This document shows, in pieces, positions 52,281 to 61,785 of a stretch of 64,000 nucleotides of DNA. The position numbers were made by a program, and so were the translations under genes. The notes beneath the pieces are model-generated. The model worked only from the letters and a program-made list of their open reading frames with translations. It was not told the origin of the DNA and ran no database searches. This DNA is from Pseudomonas sp. PDM04 (lineage in GTDB: Bacteria; Pseudomonadota; Gammaproteobacteria; Pseudomonadales; Pseudomonadaceae). The stretch covers positions 356,862 through 420,861 of the forward strand of contig NZ_JACVAI010000007.1 in the NCBI RefSeq assembly GCF_014851765.1, in the 5' to 3' direction. Numbering within the stretch: position 1 is the first letter of the stretch; the number at the start of each line of letters is the position of its first letter.

Positions 52281-52300
52281 ATGACCAGTCGGCTTATTAA
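52281..52300. promoter_or_regulatory. Predicted TetR operator upstream of the isochorismatase gene
   Basis: ATGACCAGTCGGCTTATTAA matches the reverse complement of 52935-52954 at 17 of 20 positions. It lies between the TetR stop and the isochorismatase start, in the promoter position. Confidence 0.7.
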
Positions 52301-52315
52301 GAGGGCAAAAAAAAC

Positions 52316-52906
52316 TCACTCCAGCAGCCGTGGCAAAACGATCGATACGAAACGTTGCAACGGCGCACCGTCGCGCAAGACCTTGCCGCGCATGACAGCG
52401 CCTTCCCAGCCTTCGACGATGACGCTGGCCAGCTCTTCGGCATCGGCTGTTTCGGGCAGTTCGCGGCGTTGCTGCGCTTCACGCAGGCAACTGGCGAGCA
52501 AGCCTTCCCAGCGGGCCAGAACATCGGTCAGGCGTTTGCGGGTCTGCTCGCTGCCGTTGGACATTTCCAGCGACAGGTTGCCGATCAGGCAGCCCAGGCT
52601 GTATTCATGCTCGCCGTGCTCCCGCACCAGTGCCTGGAAGAACTGGCCGATGCGTTCCAGTGGCTTGACCCGCGCGTCGTAGAAGATCGGCCCGTGGCGG
52701 GTCTCGATCGAGGTCCAGTAGTCCTCGAGGATCTCGGCCGCGAAGTCTTCCTTGCTGGCGAAGTAGTTGTAGAACGACCCCTTGGGAATCTCGGCCGCCG
52801 CCGTAATGTCCTGTACGCCACAGCCGTTGTAGCCGCGGTCGTGCACGACCTGACGGCCAATCGACAGCAAACGGGATCTGACTTCAAGGTTGACCGGGCG
52901 AGCCAT
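52316..52906 (-). CDS. TetR-family repressor
   Basis: 196 residues. N-terminal helix-turn-helix (VHDRGYNGCGVQDITAAAEIP, then KGSFYNYFASKEDFAAEIL) with the KGSFYxYF recognition helix. The C-terminal domain is of the type found in NemR/AcuR-like sensors of electrophiles or organic acids. It is 81 bp upstream of the isochorismatase gene. Matched elements in front of both genes argue that it represses itself and the hydrolase. Confidence 0.88.
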   Translation of the reverse strand: MARPVNLEVRSRLLSIGRQVVHDRGYNGCGVQDITAAAEIPKGSFYNYFASKEDFAAEILEDYWTSIETRHGPIFYDARVKPLERIGQFFQALVREHGEHEYSLGCLIGNLSLEMSNGSEQTRKRLTDVLARWEGLLASCLREAQQRRELPETADAEELASVIVEGWEGAVMRGKVLRDGAPLQRFVSIVLPRLLE

Positions 52907-52934
52907 GGTAAAGACATCCAGTGGTGAGAACGTT

Positions 52935-52954
52935 TTAATAAACTAACTGGTCAT
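52935..52954. promoter_or_regulatory. Predicted TetR operator upstream of the TetR gene
   Basis: Reads ATGACCAGTTAGTTTATTAA on the minus strand. It overlaps a possible promoter (TTGACG, 17 nt, TAGTTT), so occupation would block transcription of the repressor gene. Confidence 0.7.
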
Positions 52955-53196
52955 CTATCATCCGTCAACCGGCCCTTGCCAAAAAAGATCGGCTAACAGT
53001 TTCCACGGCCTGCCGTGTGGAACGCCGTCAGTGAATGCCCAGGTGGAAACTGGGGCGGGCCTGACGGATTCCTCCAAAGCGCAACGCTCGGCAGTCCAAG
53101 TCGCGTGTCTGGGCAGATTTGCTAGAGTCTTTACTCGGTCAATCCGACTATCAATGGTTCCGCCACTTCCAGCGACCCTGAGCAGGTATTCGAATC

Positions 53197-56121
53197 ATGC
53201 CCATTCAGTTTTCGGTTTCTGAGGATGCTCAGCGTTCTTCTTCAAGCGAAATTGTTTTTGGATGTTTTAGGCTGTTGCCTGCCCAGCGGTTGCTATTGAA
53301 AAACGGTGTGCCGGTGGAAATCGGTAGCCGTGCCCTCGATATCCTGATGGTGTTGGCCTCCAATGTTGGCAAGGTGGTCAGCAATGCCGAACTGATCAAA
53401 AGGGTCTGGCAGGACGTCATCGTCGAGGAGAGCAGCCTGCGGGTGCACATTTCGGCGTTGCGCAGAAAACTGGCCTGCGAGGGGGGCGATTCACGCTACG
53501 TGGTCAATGTTCCGGGGCGTGGCTACAGCTTCGTCGCAACCGTCTGCCCAGCGGGCTCTGCGATCTATGGTGAAATCAGGCCCACAGCGCAATGGACGAC
53601 CGATCAGCTACCGCCTCGCCTCATTCGCATGGTGGGGCGAGAGGACACCGTTCTCTCACTCGCCGATCATTTGAAGAAACACCGTTTGGTCACGATCATC
53701 GGTCCGGGAGGAATGGGTAAAACCACGGTCGCCGTCGCGGTGGCGCACAGCCTGTCGGTGCATTTGGACGGTGATCTGCATTTTTTCGATCTCGGCTCGG
53801 TGACCGATCCCGCGCTGCTGGAAGGCACGCTGGCGTCGGCCTTCGGCGTGCTGGGCAACGGCAACGATATTGGCCGTGAACTGGTCATGTTGTTGCAGAG
53901 CAGGCGTCTGCTGCTGGTGCTCGACAACTGCGAGCACTTGATCGACGCCACGGCGGCCCTGGCCGAGAAACTGTTTCTTGGCACCTCTGAGGTGCATATC
54001 CTGGCCACCAGCCGTGAGCCCCTCCTGGTGGAAGGCGAATTCGCCTATCGCCTTGGCCCGCTGGCATGTCCGCCCGAGCAGGGCAACTTGTCAGCGGCGA
54101 GCGCACTCTCGTTTGCTGCGGTGCAGTTGTTTGTCGAACGAGCTTCCAGCAGCGGCAATGAATTTATCCTCAATGACTGCGATGCCCCCGTGGTGGCCCA
54201 CATCTGCCGCCAACTCGATGGTGTTGCCCTGGCCATCGAGTTGGGCGCCGGGCGGGTCGATGCCTACGGCATCCGCGGCACGGCCGAACTCCTGAACAAT
54301 CGCTTCAGACTGTTCTGGAGCGGCCGGCGCACTGCGCTGCCGCGGCATCAGACGCTCTTTGCCTTGCTCGACTGGAGTTACAACCTGCTGTCCGAGAAAG
54401 AGGCTTCAGTGATGCGCAGGCTGTCGGTGCTGCGCGGTGGTTTTGCGCTCGGCACCGCCCTGAAAATGGTACTGGAACCCGGAGAGGATGAACTGCAGGT
54501 CATCGATACGATTGGAAGACTGGTCGCCAAATCGCTGATATCGGCGGAATGCAACGGGCGAACGATGAGTTATCGCTTGCTGGATACCACACGGGTCTAC
54601 GCCCTTGAAAAACTGCGGGTGAGCGGTGAGGCCGACGCGATCTTGCAGCGTCACGCGTTGTTTCAGATCGTGCTGTTGGAGCAGTCGGGCGTCAATTCGG
54701 TGTCCTTCCTGGACCACGAACACACCCATCGTCACCTTGAACATCTGGGCGGTTTGCGAGCAGCGCTGGAATGGGCTTTTTCCGAGGAAGGTGATCTGGC
54801 GATCGGTGTGCGGCTTGCGGTGGTATGCGTCCCGTTGTTTCTCGGCCTGTCGCTGCTGGATGAGTGCCAACGCTGGAGCGAGCAGGCATTGGCTGCGTTG
54901 GACAGCTCGCGCAGTCACTCCCATGAGCGGGTCCTGCAAGAAGCGCTGGCCATTTCCCTGATGTTTACCCACGGCAACACGCCTGCGGTTCACAGGGCGT
55001 TGATCCGCGGGATAGAGCTGGCGGAGAGGCTTGGTGATGCCCCGGGCCAATTGCGTCTGCTGGCGGGGTTGAACATTTTTCTGACGCGGGCAGGGGACTT
55101 CAGAGGCGCTCTGAAAGTCGCTCACAAGAACATGGAAGTCAGCACGCGACTGTCCGATGCTGCCGGCATCGCCATGGCGCAATGGATGCTTGGCGTATCC
55201 TGTCACCTGGTCGGCCAGCAGGCGCCGGCTGAGCGCTGGTGTACGGCCGGGTTGGCCATGGTGACGGCGCAACCGGATGGCGATGCCATTTACTTCGGTT
55301 ACGACCATCGGGTCAGGGCATTGGTGTCTTTGGCCCGGACTCTGTGGTTGCGGGGCGAACCTGATCGGGCGGTGTCCATTGCCCATCAGGCGTTGGAGGT
55401 TGCGCGAAACCTGAGGCATCCGGTGACCCTGTGCATTTCGCTCATCTACGTATCGACCGTATTTCTGTGGGTCGGAGACTGGACGACCGCTGGGCAGACC
55501 ATCGATAACCTGACGCTCAACGCCAAAAAGAATGCGCTCAAACCCGATCAGGCCGTGGCAATGGGGCTCAGGGGTATCCTGTTGATGCGTCAGGGTAAGT
55601 TGGATACCGGGGTGACACTGCTGAAGGATTGTCTGGATGTTCTGGCCGAGGAAAATCATCAAATCCTCAGCACGATGTTCATGAAGGGGCTGGCCGAAGG
55701 GCTGGCGTTGAAGGGTGAGTTCGACAAGGCCCAGGACATGATCGATCAGGCTCAATGTGTGGTCGAAAGTAGCGGGGAGACCTTCGATACTCCGGAAGTC
55801 TTGCGCATTGCGGCACAGATCCAGGCGACGCGAGCGCCACCGGATCTTGAGCGCGCCGAGTTGATTCTTCAGCGGTCGCTGGATTGCGCGCGCCGTCAGT
55901 CGGCTCTGGGTTGGGAGCTACGCTCTGCCATAACGTTGGCGCGGATGTACACAGCACAAGGCCGAAATGTCGAAGCGGGCGACATACTCGGTGCTGTTTA
56001 CAGACGATTCAGCAGCGGCTTCGATTCGGTGGATTTGCGCAGCGCACGGCAATTGCTCCTGCAACTGCCTCATACCGCCAGCCAGAGTCTTCAAACCTTC
56101 GGTGCATGCATCGAATCATGA
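53197..56121 (+). CDS. Large regulator: winged helix, NB-ARC-type ATPase and TPR repeats
   Basis: 974 residues. An OmpR-type winged helix (about 20-115: LLKNGVPVEIGSRALDILMVL, then ISALRRKL and YVVNVPGRGYSFVA) is followed by a P-loop ATPase: Walker A IIGPGGMGKTTVA near 167, Walker B RRLLLVLDNCEHLI near 230, and a sensor-type ATSREPLL. The C-terminal half (about 500-960) is rich in paired helices of TPR type. These are signal-integrating transcription factors that are switched by nucleotide and ligand binding. The stop is 11 bp from that of the convergent Tat-exported isochorismatase. A role in controlling the isochorismatase genes on either side is possible but unproven. Confidence 0.85.
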   Translation: MPIQFSVSEDAQRSSSSEIVFGCFRLLPAQRLLLKNGVPVEIGSRALDILMVLASNVGKVVSNAELIKRVWQDVIVEESSLRVHISALRRKLACEGGDSRYVVNVPGRGYSFVATVCPAGSAIYGEIRPTAQWTTDQLPPRLIRMVGREDTVLSLADHLKKHRLVTIIGPGGMGKTTVAVAVAHSLSVHLDGDLHFFDLGSVTDPALLEGTLASAFGVLGNGNDIGRELVMLLQSRRLLLVLDNCEHLIDATAALAEKLFLGTSEVHILATSREPLLVEGEFAYRLGPLACPPEQGNLSAASALSFAAVQLFVERASSSGNEFILNDCDAPVVAHICRQLDGVALAIELGAGRVDAYGIRGTAELLNNRFRLFWSGRRTALPRHQTLFALLDWSYNLLSEKEASVMRRLSVLRGGFALGTALKMVLEPGEDELQVIDTIGRLVAKSLISAECNGRTMSYRLLDTTRVYALEKLRVSGEADAILQRHALFQIVLLEQSGVNSVSFLDHEHTHRHLEHLGGLRAALEWAFSEEGDLAIGVRLAVVCVPLFLGLSLLDECQRWSEQALAALDSSRSHSHERVLQEALAISLMFTHGNTPAVHRALIRGIELAERLGDAPGQLRLLAGLNIFLTRAGDFRGALKVAHKNMEVSTRLSDAAGIAMAQWMLGVSCHLVGQQAPAERWCTAGLAMVTAQPDGDAIYFGYDHRVRALVSLARTLWLRGEPDRAVSIAHQALEVARNLRHPVTLCISLIYVSTVFLWVGDWTTAGQTIDNLTLNAKKNALKPDQAVAMGLRGILLMRQGKLDTGVTLLKDCLDVLAEENHQILSTMFMKGLAEGLALKGEFDKAQDMIDQAQCVVESSGETFDTPEVLRIAAQIQATRAPPDLERAELILQRSLDCARRQSALGWELRSAITLARMYTAQGRNVEAGDILGAVYRRFSSGFDSVDLRSARQLLLQLPHTASQSLQTFGACIES

Positions 56122-56132
56122 CCCGGTTTTGC

Positions 56133-56948
56133 TCAGGCTTTTCCCCCCAGCATGGCGACGGTCTCTTCGGTCGTCCACAAGGCGTTGGCCATGAAACGGT
56201 AGTTGACCAGCGCCGACGCGTAGCCGTCGCCTTCCGGAAGTTTCGGTCCGGCCACGGCGTCCCTGACCACGGCGACTTCGAAGCCTTGTTCGAGGAGATC
56301 GCGCAGGTGTGATTCGACGCACAGGTTGGCCAACATCCCTACCAGGATCACTTGGGACACCAGCTGTTTACGTAGCTGCAAGGTCAGGTCGTTGACCTGC
56401 GGCCCGTACAGTTTGTGCGGCGAGCAAACGATGGTCTTGTTGTCTTCGATGTAGGGTTTGAATTCGGGCATGAAATCACTGCCTGAACCGACGAAGCCTT
56501 CCAGGCTCAAGGCGCTGGGGCGATCGAAAATCTTGATGTCGTGCTGGAACTGCTCGGCAGGGCCCTGAACCTTCCACTTGTGATCATGCGGGTAGTAATA
56601 GTGCGGCGAGATGGCCACGGTGATATCCGCGGTCTTCGCCGCCTTGAACAAACGCAGCAGGTTCGGCACCAGATTTTGTTCGGTCACGCTCTCGCCGACA
56701 ACGCCCCAGGCTTTGCCCTTGTCACTCATGAAATCGATTTGCGGGTCGATGACCACCAGCGCCGCACGGGAGATGTCGAGTTTCATCGACGACTTGGGCA
56801 GCGCCGGGTCCTTGGGATCTGCGTACTTTTCCCGGGCTGAGGCAACAGTCTTGTCGGCGGCGAAGACGGGCAGGGCGGTAGCGGCGGTAGCGGCCATGGC
56901 ACCGACCACGAAAGCGCGTCGACCGATGGGGCGGAATGTGTCGGACAT
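56133..56948 (-). CDS. Isochorismatase-family hydrolase with Tat signal
   Basis: 271 residues from MSDTFRPIGRRAFVVGAMAA, with the twin-arginine sequence GRRAFVVG and a hydrophobic stretch ending PVFAA. This predicts folded export to the periplasm. The mature part aligns with the cytoplasmic paralogue at 51521-52234, with the same triad (VVIDPQIDF, SPHKLYG, ANLCVESHL) and the same PHYYYPHDH segment. Presence of one cytoplasmic and one exported copy is unusual. A ggag ribosome-binding site precedes the ATG. Confidence 0.87.
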   Translation of the reverse strand: MSDTFRPIGRRAFVVGAMAATAATALPVFAADKTVASAREKYADPKDPALPKSSMKLDISRAALVVIDPQIDFMSDKGKAWGVVGESVTEQNLVPNLLRLFKAAKTADITVAISPHYYYPHDHKWKVQGPAEQFQHDIKIFDRPSALSLEGFVGSGSDFMPEFKPYIEDNKTIVCSPHKLYGPQVNDLTLQLRKQLVSQVILVGMLANLCVESHLRDLLEQGFEVAVVRDAVAGPKLPEGDGYASALVNYRFMANALWTTEETVAMLGGKA

Positions 56949-57282
56949 GATGTTCTCCAGTTTCCAACGGCTGTGAATGTGAAAACGACCCGGCTGCAGC
57001 GATCCCATGCCGGATGCATAGATCTCGAAATCATTGGGGAAGGGATCAAGTCACTGGATGGTCACGGCATTGTTCGACGCGCGCTCGTTAAGAGTTGTGA
57101 ATCGTTGTTACTGACGCCGGTGGCAAACAGTGCGAGGCCTGAGTGCTGGGGTCATCCCAAGGACTCAAGGTCGGTTCGCCCGGTCAGTCGCTGCCGTTGG
57201 GAAGGGGGAACGAGATCATCAGATGATTCAGGGAAGCCCTGTCATCAGTAAACTGATGACAGGGCGATAGGAGAGGGAAACA
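56949..57282. other. 334-bp gap upstream of the Tat isochorismatase gene
   Basis: Holds the minus-strand promoter for that gene and the terminator of the NmrA-like gene (57236-57265). No other gene or repeat was recognised. Confidence 0.5.
57236..57265 (-). terminator. Terminator of the OYE / NmrA-like operon
   Basis: Perfect 13-bp arms (57236-57248, 57253-57265) around a 4-nt loop, 17 bp after the stop of the NmrA-like gene. Only TT follows on the minus strand, but the stem is strong. Confidence 0.7.
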
Positions 57283-58107
57283 TCACTGAATCTGTTTGCT
57301 GATTTCCGACGTGGCGTGAGCGTATCGATCACCGCTCAGGGCTGATCGTGCGGATGGCGACGTGACCCAATGCTCCAGACACATGGCACCGATGTAATCG
57401 GGAGCGGCGGGAACGATTGAGCACGGCTGCAGTCGAGCACCAAAATAAGTGGCTGCCTGGTCCGTTTCCGCCTGCCGTGGGTCCTGTGTCAGATCGAAAA
57501 AACGCTTGAACCAGTGCTCAAAGGATGCGGACTCAAGGCCTGCAATGGAGACAGCGCTGTTCCTGGGCGGTGCCAATGCAATGGCGGCCAGCGCAGTCGC
57601 TACGTCGTCAGCGGCGATGGGACGAAACAGCGCATCGGGTAATCCAGTCGTTTCGCCTTTAGTGAATCCGGCGGCTATGGTCGGCAGGAATTCGAAAAAC
57701 TGAGTCGCCCTGGCGATTGTGAAAGGAACCCCTGAGGCCCTTGCCAATTCTTCCTGGCCCAGTTTGGCATCGAAATAAGGATTACCCCTGACACCGTCTA
57801 CACCGACGATGGACAGGGTAACGTGATGCTTGACGCCTGCGGCCAGCTCCGCCGCATAAATATGCTCTGCGGAGGCGCGGAAGAACGTCTTCAATGTCTC
57901 TGGATCAAAGGTGGGCACGTCAGACACGTCCACCACGACATCAGCGTCTTGGAGTGCCTCCATCAGGCCTTGACCTGTTGTGGTGTCCACATGGGTACGC
58001 CGTGACGCTGCGATAACCTCCAAACCAGCCTCCTTCAGCCTCGTGACCACCTTGGCGCCGATCAAGCCACTACCACCGAAGACAACGGCTTTTTTATATG
58101 CAGACAT
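57283..58107 (-). CDS. NmrA-like NAD(P)-binding protein
   Basis: 274 residues from MSAYKKAVVFGGSGLIGAKV; ggag at 6 nt decides this start. The Rossmann GGSGLIG motif is at residues 11-17 and an AELAAGVKHHVTLSIVGVDG strand-turn follows. It belongs to the atypical SDR/NmrA group, members of which act as quinone or redox sensors or as reductases. It is the second gene of the OYE operon (45 bp after), so a redox stress role fits. Confidence 0.82.
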   Translation of the reverse strand: MSAYKKAVVFGGSGLIGAKVVTRLKEAGLEVIAASRRTHVDTTTGQGLMEALQDADVVVDVSDVPTFDPETLKTFFRASAEHIYAAELAAGVKHHVTLSIVGVDGVRGNPYFDAKLGQEELARASGVPFTIARATQFFEFLPTIAAGFTKGETTGLPDALFRPIAADDVATALAAIALAPPRNSAVSIAGLESASFEHWFKRFFDLTQDPRQAETDQAATYFGARLQPCSIVPAAPDYIGAMCLEHWVTSPSARSALSGDRYAHATSEISKQIQ

Positions 58108-58152
58108 ATCAATCTCCATCAAACAGGGTTTGGACCTCAATAACAGGATCGC

Positions 58153-59226
58153 TTACCAAACATCGTGTGAAGCCAGCGTAGGGTAGTCGGTGTAGCCCTG
58201 CGAGCCGCCGCCGAAGAAAGTTGCGCTATCCGCGGTATTCATCGGAGCCCCCATTTTCAGGCGATTGACGAAGTCCGGGTTGGCCAGCACGTGCCCGCCA
58301 TAAGCTTCCATATCCGCAAGGCCCGCCGCAACATCGGCACCGACTTGCTCACGCAGCCGGCCAGGACGATTAAGGATCAACGTCTGATGCCAAAGCGTGC
58401 GCAGATCGGCCAGTAATGCAGAATCACCCCAGTCCATCACATCCAGGTAGGCGAGCCCGAGTCTGTTCAGTTCTGCAGTCAGATAACGGTACAGGGCCGG
58501 ACCTTCCGGTCCTTCATCCAAACCACCCAATGTGGCCCCGGGCGATAGGCGGATACCGGTGCGGTCAGCACCGATTTCATCAACCACGGCCTTCGCCACT
58601 TCGAGGGCAAAGCGCGCACGGTTCTCGATGGAGCCGCCATAGGCGTCAGTACGTGTATTGGCGTTGGGTGCAAAGAACTGCTGGAGCAGATAGCCGTTTG
58701 CCGCGTGAATTTCCACACCATCCGCCCCCGCCTCAATGGCACAACGGGCAGCGTGACGAAAATCGGCAATTGTCTGTTGAACGTCTTCCAGCGTCATGGC
58801 GCGCGGCACGGGCATGTCCTTCATGCCAGCTACTGTATGAATCTGCTCCTGGGTTGCGATGGCGGATGGCGCCAATGCTTGCAGGTGGCCCGGCACGTTG
58901 TCGGGATGCGACATGCGACCCGAATGCATGATCTGGATAAAGAGATGCCCACCTTTTTCATGGACGGCGGATGTGACCCTGCGCCAGCCTTGAATGTGTG
59001 CATCCGTGTAGATACCGGGAGTGGCGACAGTGCCTTGCCCTATGTCGGATGGCTGCGTGGCTTCAGTCACGATCAACCCCATGCTGGCGCGCTGGGCATA
59101 GTACTCAGCCATCAGTTCAGTGGGCACACCGTCGGCAGTGGCGCGACTGCGGGTCATGGGTGCCATCACCAGGCGGTTCGGCAGTGCATAGGCGCCCAAG
59201 CGAATACGGGAAAAAATCTCGTGCAT
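58153..59226 (-). CDS. Old Yellow Enzyme family FMN oxidoreductase (NemA-like)
   Basis: 357 residues from MHEIFSRIRLGAYALPNRLV; gagagg lies 9 nt upstream. OYE features: PLTR-like APMTRSRA near 23, QIMHSGRMSHP, the catalytic-loop GVEIHAANGYLLQQFFAPNANTRTDAYGGSIENRARF (position about 170-206), and LGLAYLDVMDWGD. It reduces activated alkenes, nitro groups or N-ethylmaleimide with NADPH. The divergent MarR gene and its operators control it in all likelihood. Confidence 0.9.
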   Translation of the reverse strand: MHEIFSRIRLGAYALPNRLVMAPMTRSRATADGVPTELMAEYYAQRASMGLIVTEATQPSDIGQGTVATPGIYTDAHIQGWRRVTSAVHEKGGHLFIQIMHSGRMSHPDNVPGHLQALAPSAIATQEQIHTVAGMKDMPVPRAMTLEDVQQTIADFRHAARCAIEAGADGVEIHAANGYLLQQFFAPNANTRTDAYGGSIENRARFALEVAKAVVDEIGADRTGIRLSPGATLGGLDEGPEGPALYRYLTAELNRLGLAYLDVMDWGDSALLADLRTLWHQTLILNRPGRLREQVGADVAAGLADMEAYGGHVLANPDFVNRLKMGAPMNTADSATFFGGGSQGYTDYPTLASHDVW

Positions 59227-59294
59227 CTGGAATAACCTCTCGTCAGTAGCAAAGGTGGATGGAATGCCCGGCTGCCTCAAGAGATCGCGCCAGC

Positions 59295-59348
59295 ATTATC
59301 TCGACGTCGAGATAAAATGTAGGGGGTGATGTATCTTGATGTCAAGAC
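59295..59348. promoter_or_regulatory. MarR operator region: a perfect 20-bp palindrome and a second half-matching copy
   Basis: TTATCTCGACGTCGAGATAA (59295-59314) is a perfect palindrome; TATCTTGATGTCAAGACA (59331-59348) has the same layout with changes. The centres (59304.5 and 59339.5) are 35 bp apart. The two lie between the divergent OYE and MarR genes, so repression of both directions is expected. Confidence 0.82.
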
Positions 59349-59370
59349 AAATACGCAGTAGGATCGACCA

Positions 59371-59856
59371 ATGGATCAAGTAGACACATTAATTGAGCAA
59401 TGGCGTGTGGCTCGTCCCGATTTGGACGTGACCACCATGGGGACGATTGGTCGCCTTTCACGGGCGACCAAACGTATTCATACCGTCGTGGAAGAGACCT
59501 TTGCTTCATTCGGCTTGAACATGGCCGGGTTCGATGTGTTATCTGCGTTGCGCCGCTCAGGCCCGCCTTACGCGTTGTCTCCGGGGGATTTGCTTGCCTC
59601 GATGATGATCACTTCCGGCACGATGACCAACAGGATCGACCAGTTGGAAAAAGCGGGACTGGTCAGTCGAACCCCTGATCCGGGCGATGCTCGCAAAGCC
59701 ATCGTGTGTTTGACACCGGAAGGTTTGCAGCGAATCGATGAAGCGATCGTGCAACACGTCGCAACCCAGCGCCGGATTTTGGCTGGGTTGACTGCCGAGG
59801 AAGTCGCGCAACTTGATGGGCTGTTGCGCAAGCTGTCGCAAACTCTCGGCGTCTAG
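59371..59856 (+). CDS. MarR-family regulator
   Basis: 161 residues. Winged helix-turn-helix with LSPGDLLASMMITSGTMTNRIDQLEKAGLVSRTPDPGDARKAIVCLTPEG (about residues 68-117). The family senses phenolics or oxidants. It is divergent from the OYE/NmrA operon with palindromic operators in between. It converges on the next SDR gene. Confidence 0.9.
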   Translation: MDQVDTLIEQWRVARPDLDVTTMGTIGRLSRATKRIHTVVEETFASFGLNMAGFDVLSALRRSGPPYALSPGDLLASMMITSGTMTNRIDQLEKAGLVSRTPDPGDARKAIVCLTPEGLQRIDEAIVQHVATQRRILAGLTAEEVAQLDGLLRKLSQTLGV

Positions 59857-59865
59857 CCACTCAAT

Positions 59866-60720
59866 TTAATGGTTGAAGCCGTCACCGTTGCAAGCACACG
59901 GACCAAATCGCTCGCGCATCATGGCCATGTAAGATTCTTCTTCGGTTTCACGGCGCGCCCGCACCATTGATTCGATATCGTGGGTCGCTAAATAACGCAA
60001 ACGGCCAGTGCCATCGTTCGCCGCATCGAAAATGACTCGTGCCACGTCTTCGGAGGTTGACAGGCTCTGTTCGCGCAAGCCTTCAAATACCTCTGCCGTG
60101 TGGCTGATGAAAGCGTTGTAGTCAGCAGGCGCGCACACTTGAGCCACCTCACTCGCTGAACGAGCGCCGAATCCCGTGCTGATTACCCCACCAGGTTCAA
60201 CAATTTTCACTACGATTCCTTGAGACGCCAGCTCATAAGACAACGACTCTGAAAAGCCTTCCAAGGCAAATTTGCTGGAAGTGTAGATCGAGAGCATCGG
60301 AAGTCCGAACACTCCAGCTCCGGAGCTGACGTTAATGACTACACCGGACTTACGCTGGCGCATATGCGGCAGGACCTGCCGGGTGACCTCCATCGCACCA
60401 AACAGATTCACGTCAAATTGTTCTCGAATTTTCGCACTCGAGGTGCCCTCGAACACGCCGAACAAACCAAATCCGGCGTTATTGATCAAGACATCTATCT
60501 GGCCGAATCGGGCCATTCCGGCGTTGATCGTCTCCTCGACACTGACCGTGTCCTGCACATCAAGACGGGTGACGATCACATTGGATAAAGATGCCAGTTC
60601 ATCACCGTTGGCGATGTTGCGCATGCTGGCAATGACGTTCCAGCCTTGAGCTGCGAACAGCTGAGCGGTGGCACGCCCAAAACCGCTAGAAGCGCCAGTT
60701 ATGAGGACGGTTGAAGTCAT
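59866..60720 (-). CDS. Short-chain dehydrogenase/reductase
   Basis: 284 residues from MTSTVLITGASSGFGRATAQ; gggag lies 7 nt before. Cofactor motif TGASSGFG at residue 8, NNAGFG near 88, Ser in INVSSGAGVFG, YTSSKFALEGFSESL (Tyr and Lys of the active site). Classical SDR of the oxidoreductase type; its substrate is unknown. A LysR gene is divergent 144 bp away. Confidence 0.88.
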   Translation of the reverse strand: MTSTVLITGASSGFGRATAQLFAAQGWNVIASMRNIANGDELASLSNVIVTRLDVQDTVSVEETINAGMARFGQIDVLINNAGFGLFGVFEGTSSAKIREQFDVNLFGAMEVTRQVLPHMRQRKSGVVINVSSGAGVFGLPMLSIYTSSKFALEGFSESLSYELASQGIVVKIVEPGGVISTGFGARSASEVAQVCAPADYNAFISHTAEVFEGLREQSLSTSEDVARVIFDAANDGTGRLRYLATHDIESMVRARRETEEESYMAMMRERFGPCACNGDGFNH

Positions 60721-60864
60721 GAGATTACTCCCGATGGGTTTGATGTTCGCCCCATGCAACGAAACCGTACGGCTTCGTCGAGGCGGTACACCTGCACCAT
60801 AATTTCACGCACTGGCGCAAACAATCGGGCTAGTATGGGATGATCTAATGCAAGAAATAGCACA

Positions 60865-61785
60865 ATGCGAAAAGCCGGATTGCAGGATCTCAACGCCGTA
60901 GTCGCCTTGGCTCATCATCGGAGTTTTCGTCGAGCCGCTGTCGAGCTTGGCCTCTCCCCCTCGGCAATGAGCCACGCCATTGCAATGCTGGAACAACGAA
61001 TGGGTGTACGGTTGTTCAATCGCACAACTCGCAGTGTTTCATTGTCAGAGGCCGGGGAACAGTTTCTAGCCCGGGTCCAGCCGGCGCTGGCAGACATCTC
61101 CAGTGCAATGGAGGCCGTAAATCAGTTTCGTGAGACGCCGAGTGGCAATCTGCGCATCAATGCTTCCGAGGGTGCAGTTCAAATGATCATGGCGTCGGTG
61201 GTTGCCGAGTTCCTTCGGCGCTACCCCGACATGCGTCTGGAAATCGTCACCAGTACAGCATTGGTGGACATCGTGGCCGAAGGCTTCGACGCCGGCATTC
61301 GAATGGGCGAAAGCGTGCCGCTTGATATGGTTGCAGTTTCCTGTAGCCCACCGTTGCGTTTCGCCGTAGTTGGCTCATCCGCCTATTTTGCCCAGCACCC
61401 GGCACCTCAAACGCCGGAAGACTTAAGGAGGCACAACTGCATCCGCACTCGATTTGCCAGTGGGGCACTCTACCGGTGGGAGTTCGTAAAACGGGGCCAG
61501 CAGCAGGTTATCGATGTCGATGGCACGCTGACTCTCGACAGCCAGCACTTGATTGTGGATGCAGCGCTCAAGGGGATCGGCATCATTTGTGTAAACGAAT
61601 CTTCAATTGCCGAACATTTGGACGCTGGGCGCCTTATACGCACGTTGGAGGACTGGACGCCGGCTTATCCGGGACTATGTGTCTTTTACCCGGCAAACCG
61701 CCATGTGCCAGCCGGTCTTCGAGCTTTTATCAACCTGGTGCGTGAGATGAACGTGACCTTCACGAAAGATCCCACACTCGTCTGA
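60865..61785 (+). CDS. LysR-family regulator
   Basis: 306 residues. Helix-turn-helix: LNAVVALAHHRSFRRAAVELGLSPSAMSHAIAMLEQRMG (about 8-46). The effector domain has FDAGIRMGESVPLDMVAVS, as in the large DmlR/PtxR-like group. Divergent from the SDR gene, which it likely controls. Confidence 0.87.
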   Translation: MRKAGLQDLNAVVALAHHRSFRRAAVELGLSPSAMSHAIAMLEQRMGVRLFNRTTRSVSLSEAGEQFLARVQPALADISSAMEAVNQFRETPSGNLRINASEGAVQMIMASVVAEFLRRYPDMRLEIVTSTALVDIVAEGFDAGIRMGESVPLDMVAVSCSPPLRFAVVGSSAYFAQHPAPQTPEDLRRHNCIRTRFASGALYRWEFVKRGQQQVIDVDGTLTLDSQHLIVDAALKGIGIICVNESSIAEHLDAGRLIRTLEDWTPAYPGLCVFYPANRHVPAGLRAFINLVREMNVTFTKDPTLV

